Below, in pieces: positions 6,076-6,827 of a stretch of 6,827 nt of DNA. The notes beneath the pieces are model-generated. The model did no database searches. It saw only the letters and a program-made list of their open reading frames with translations, and was not told the origin of the DNA. Each line of letters starts with the position of its first letter. Position 1 is the first letter of the stretch. The stretch is from Deltaproteobacteria bacterium (GTDB lineage Bacteria; Desulfobacterota; GWC2-55-46; JADFVP01): assembly GCA_024275855.1 (NCBI GenBank), contig JAJRYL010000307.1:1-6827 (forward strand), in the 5' to 3' direction. Position numbers and translations under genes: made by a program.

Positions 6076-6561
6076 ATGGAGCATTTGGATCCGATAGCAG
6101 AGTTTAGAGAAGACCACAGAATAGTTCGCGACGGTATACTCGACATCACCGCCGCGCTTAAGGCAAAAGATATGGCCAAGGCTCGTAAAATACTCGGCAC
6201 GCTTAATGAGGTAACCGGCCCCCATTTCAGGTATGAAGAGGAGTATCTTTACCCTCTGATGAAAGAGTATCTCGGGGAATACGTAGACCAGCTGATAAGC
6301 GAGCACGATAACGTTATCGAGACCGCAAGGGTCTGCTCCGAACTGCTCGCCAAGGATGAGTTGACGGACAGCGAGTCCGAAGACGCGCAGAAGGCCGCCA
6401 TGGCTATGCTTATTCATGTAAGTAACTGCGACGGGCTTGCGATTTTGTCCGAGCGCATAAGTCAGGCAGAGCTTGACGCGCTTGGCGACCGTTTCGGTGA
6501 GGCGAGGGAGAAGGGCATAGGACTGCTTGAGTGGGCCGCTACAATAAGGAAAAGTGCATGA
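6076..6561 (+). CDS. Hemerythrin-like HHE-domain protein
   Basis: This 161-residue, mostly helical soluble protein has the spaced metal ligands of a hemerythrin four-helix bundle, which carries a non-heme di-iron site for oxygen, nitric oxide or iron handling. Candidate ligands are His14 (EDH), His50 and Glu54 (HFRYE), His77 (SEHD), and His114 with Asp119 (HVSNCD). The H-x3-E and H-x4-D spacings match those of classic hemerythrins. The extra His one turn before His77 in classic members is Leu73 here, so one iron ligand may be missing or supplied otherwise, as in many HHE proteins. Cys118 lies beside Asp119. AAAGGGGG at 6062-6069 is 6 nt before the ATG. The stop codon overlaps the start of a DsrE-like gene, implying joint translation. 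A role in oxygen or redox response is inference; the domain call is solid. Confidence 0.85.
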   Translation: MEHLDPIAEFREDHRIVRDGILDITAALKAKDMAKARKILGTLNEVTGPHFRYEEEYLYPLMKEYLGEYVDQLISEHDNVIETARVCSELLAKDELTDSESEDAQKAAMAMLIHVSNCDGLAILSERISQAELDALGDRFGEAREKGIGLLEWAATIRKSA

Positions 6562-6827
6562 GCGACGGAAAAAAAGGTTTAAGGTACTGTATTTTTCTCC
6601 ATTCCGGCTCTTACGACAGGGTATATCAGGCGGTAAGCATCAGTACTGTCGTACTTGCCATGGGCGGCGAGGCTCATATCTTTTGCAGTTACGGCGGGTT
6701 GCTTAAAATGGTTAAGGGCCGCACCGACGACGTTGTTGTAGAGGGAGAACCGGGGGCTTTTAAAGAACAGATAGAGAAGAACCTTGACCGCGGTACGCTC
6801 GATCATATTTCGGAACTGCTTGAAACA
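6558..6827 (+). CDS. DsrE/DsrF-like family protein, 3'-truncated by the window
   Basis: The frame starts at ATG 6558, whose last two bases are the first two of the hemerythrin TGA stop (ATGA, 4-nt overlap), with AAGGA at 6546-6550, 7 nt upstream. It stays open for 90 codons to the window end. The N-terminal pattern fits the DsrE/DsrF/TusD fold: a first strand (LRYCIFLHSG, 8-17), a helix (YDRVYQAVSISTVVLAMG, 19-36), a second strand with GGEAHIFCSYGGL (36-48), then a linker and a helix. Members include sulfur-transfer subunits (DsrEFH, TusBCD) and many uncharacterised small proteins. Cys43 after the second strand is a candidate reactive cysteine, but the position of the sulfur-carrying Cys of DsrE/TusD is typically further on, so sulfur transfer is not shown. 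The coupling to hemerythrin suggests a redox-linked pair. Confidence 0.75.
   Translation, partial: MSDGKKGLRYCIFLHSGSYDRVYQAVSISTVVLAMGGEAHIFCSYGGLLKMVKGRTDDVVVEGEPGAFKEQIEKNLDRGTLDHISELLET

Noticed and set aside
5689..6417. Long minus-strand open frame (242 codons) crossing the decarboxylase end, the non-coding gap and the hemerythrin gene
   Set aside because: It is notable for staying open through the gap, but it starts inside the hemerythrin gene, has no recognisable domain or binding site, and two thirds of it is antisense to well-supported genes.

Overview
This window looks like an ordinary bacterial chromosome segment. Every gene lies on the + strand, and I see no phage, insertion sequence, CRISPR array, tRNA or rRNA. 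The gene order ribD-ribE-ribBA-ribH-nusB, the bifunctional RibBA, and the mix of GC-rich codons with frequent ATA and AGG would suit a deltaproteobacterial (Desulfobacterota-like) or similar anaerobic or microaerobic Gram-negative lineage. That placement is inference and weak; no marker here fixes the phylum.

Region 1 (1-3559) is a riboflavin operon. It holds the 3' end of ribD (reductase domain), ribE (riboflavin synthase), ribBA (DHBP synthase fused to GTP cyclohydrolase II), ribH (lumazine synthase) and then nusB. Together these cover the route from GTP and ribulose 5-phosphate to riboflavin, except for the ribD deaminase domain, which lies upstream, and the still separate phosphatase step. 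NusB, an antitermination factor, is a common passenger behind ribH. No FMN riboswitch is visible; one could only lie upstream of ribD, outside the window. Two points stand out. The metal-binding His of the DHBP synthase GHTE motif reads Gln in RibBA, and a 212-nt gap before ribH ends in overlapping small hairpins beside the ribosome binding site.

Region 2 (3560-5865) holds two nucleotide-sugar genes: a DegT/DnrJ/EryC1-type PLP aminotransferase that starts at TTG, and a UDP-glucuronate decarboxylase (UDP-xylose synthase type). They suggest the edge of a surface-polysaccharide locus, though a 125-nt gap separates them and they need not share a pathway.

Region 3 (5866-6827) starts with a 210-nt non-coding stretch containing an extended -10 promoter candidate, a perfect dyad and a short direct repeat. 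It continues with a hemerythrin-like HHE protein overlapping by 4 nt (ATGA) a DsrE/DsrF-like gene that runs off the end. This looks like a small, separately regulated redox, oxygen or sulfur unit.

The genes are mostly well-known families. The observations most worth following are the RibBA substitution, the hemerythrin-DsrE pair with its leader, and an AACAG-N3-CTGTT dyad that recurs in the 3' flanks of ribE and nusB.
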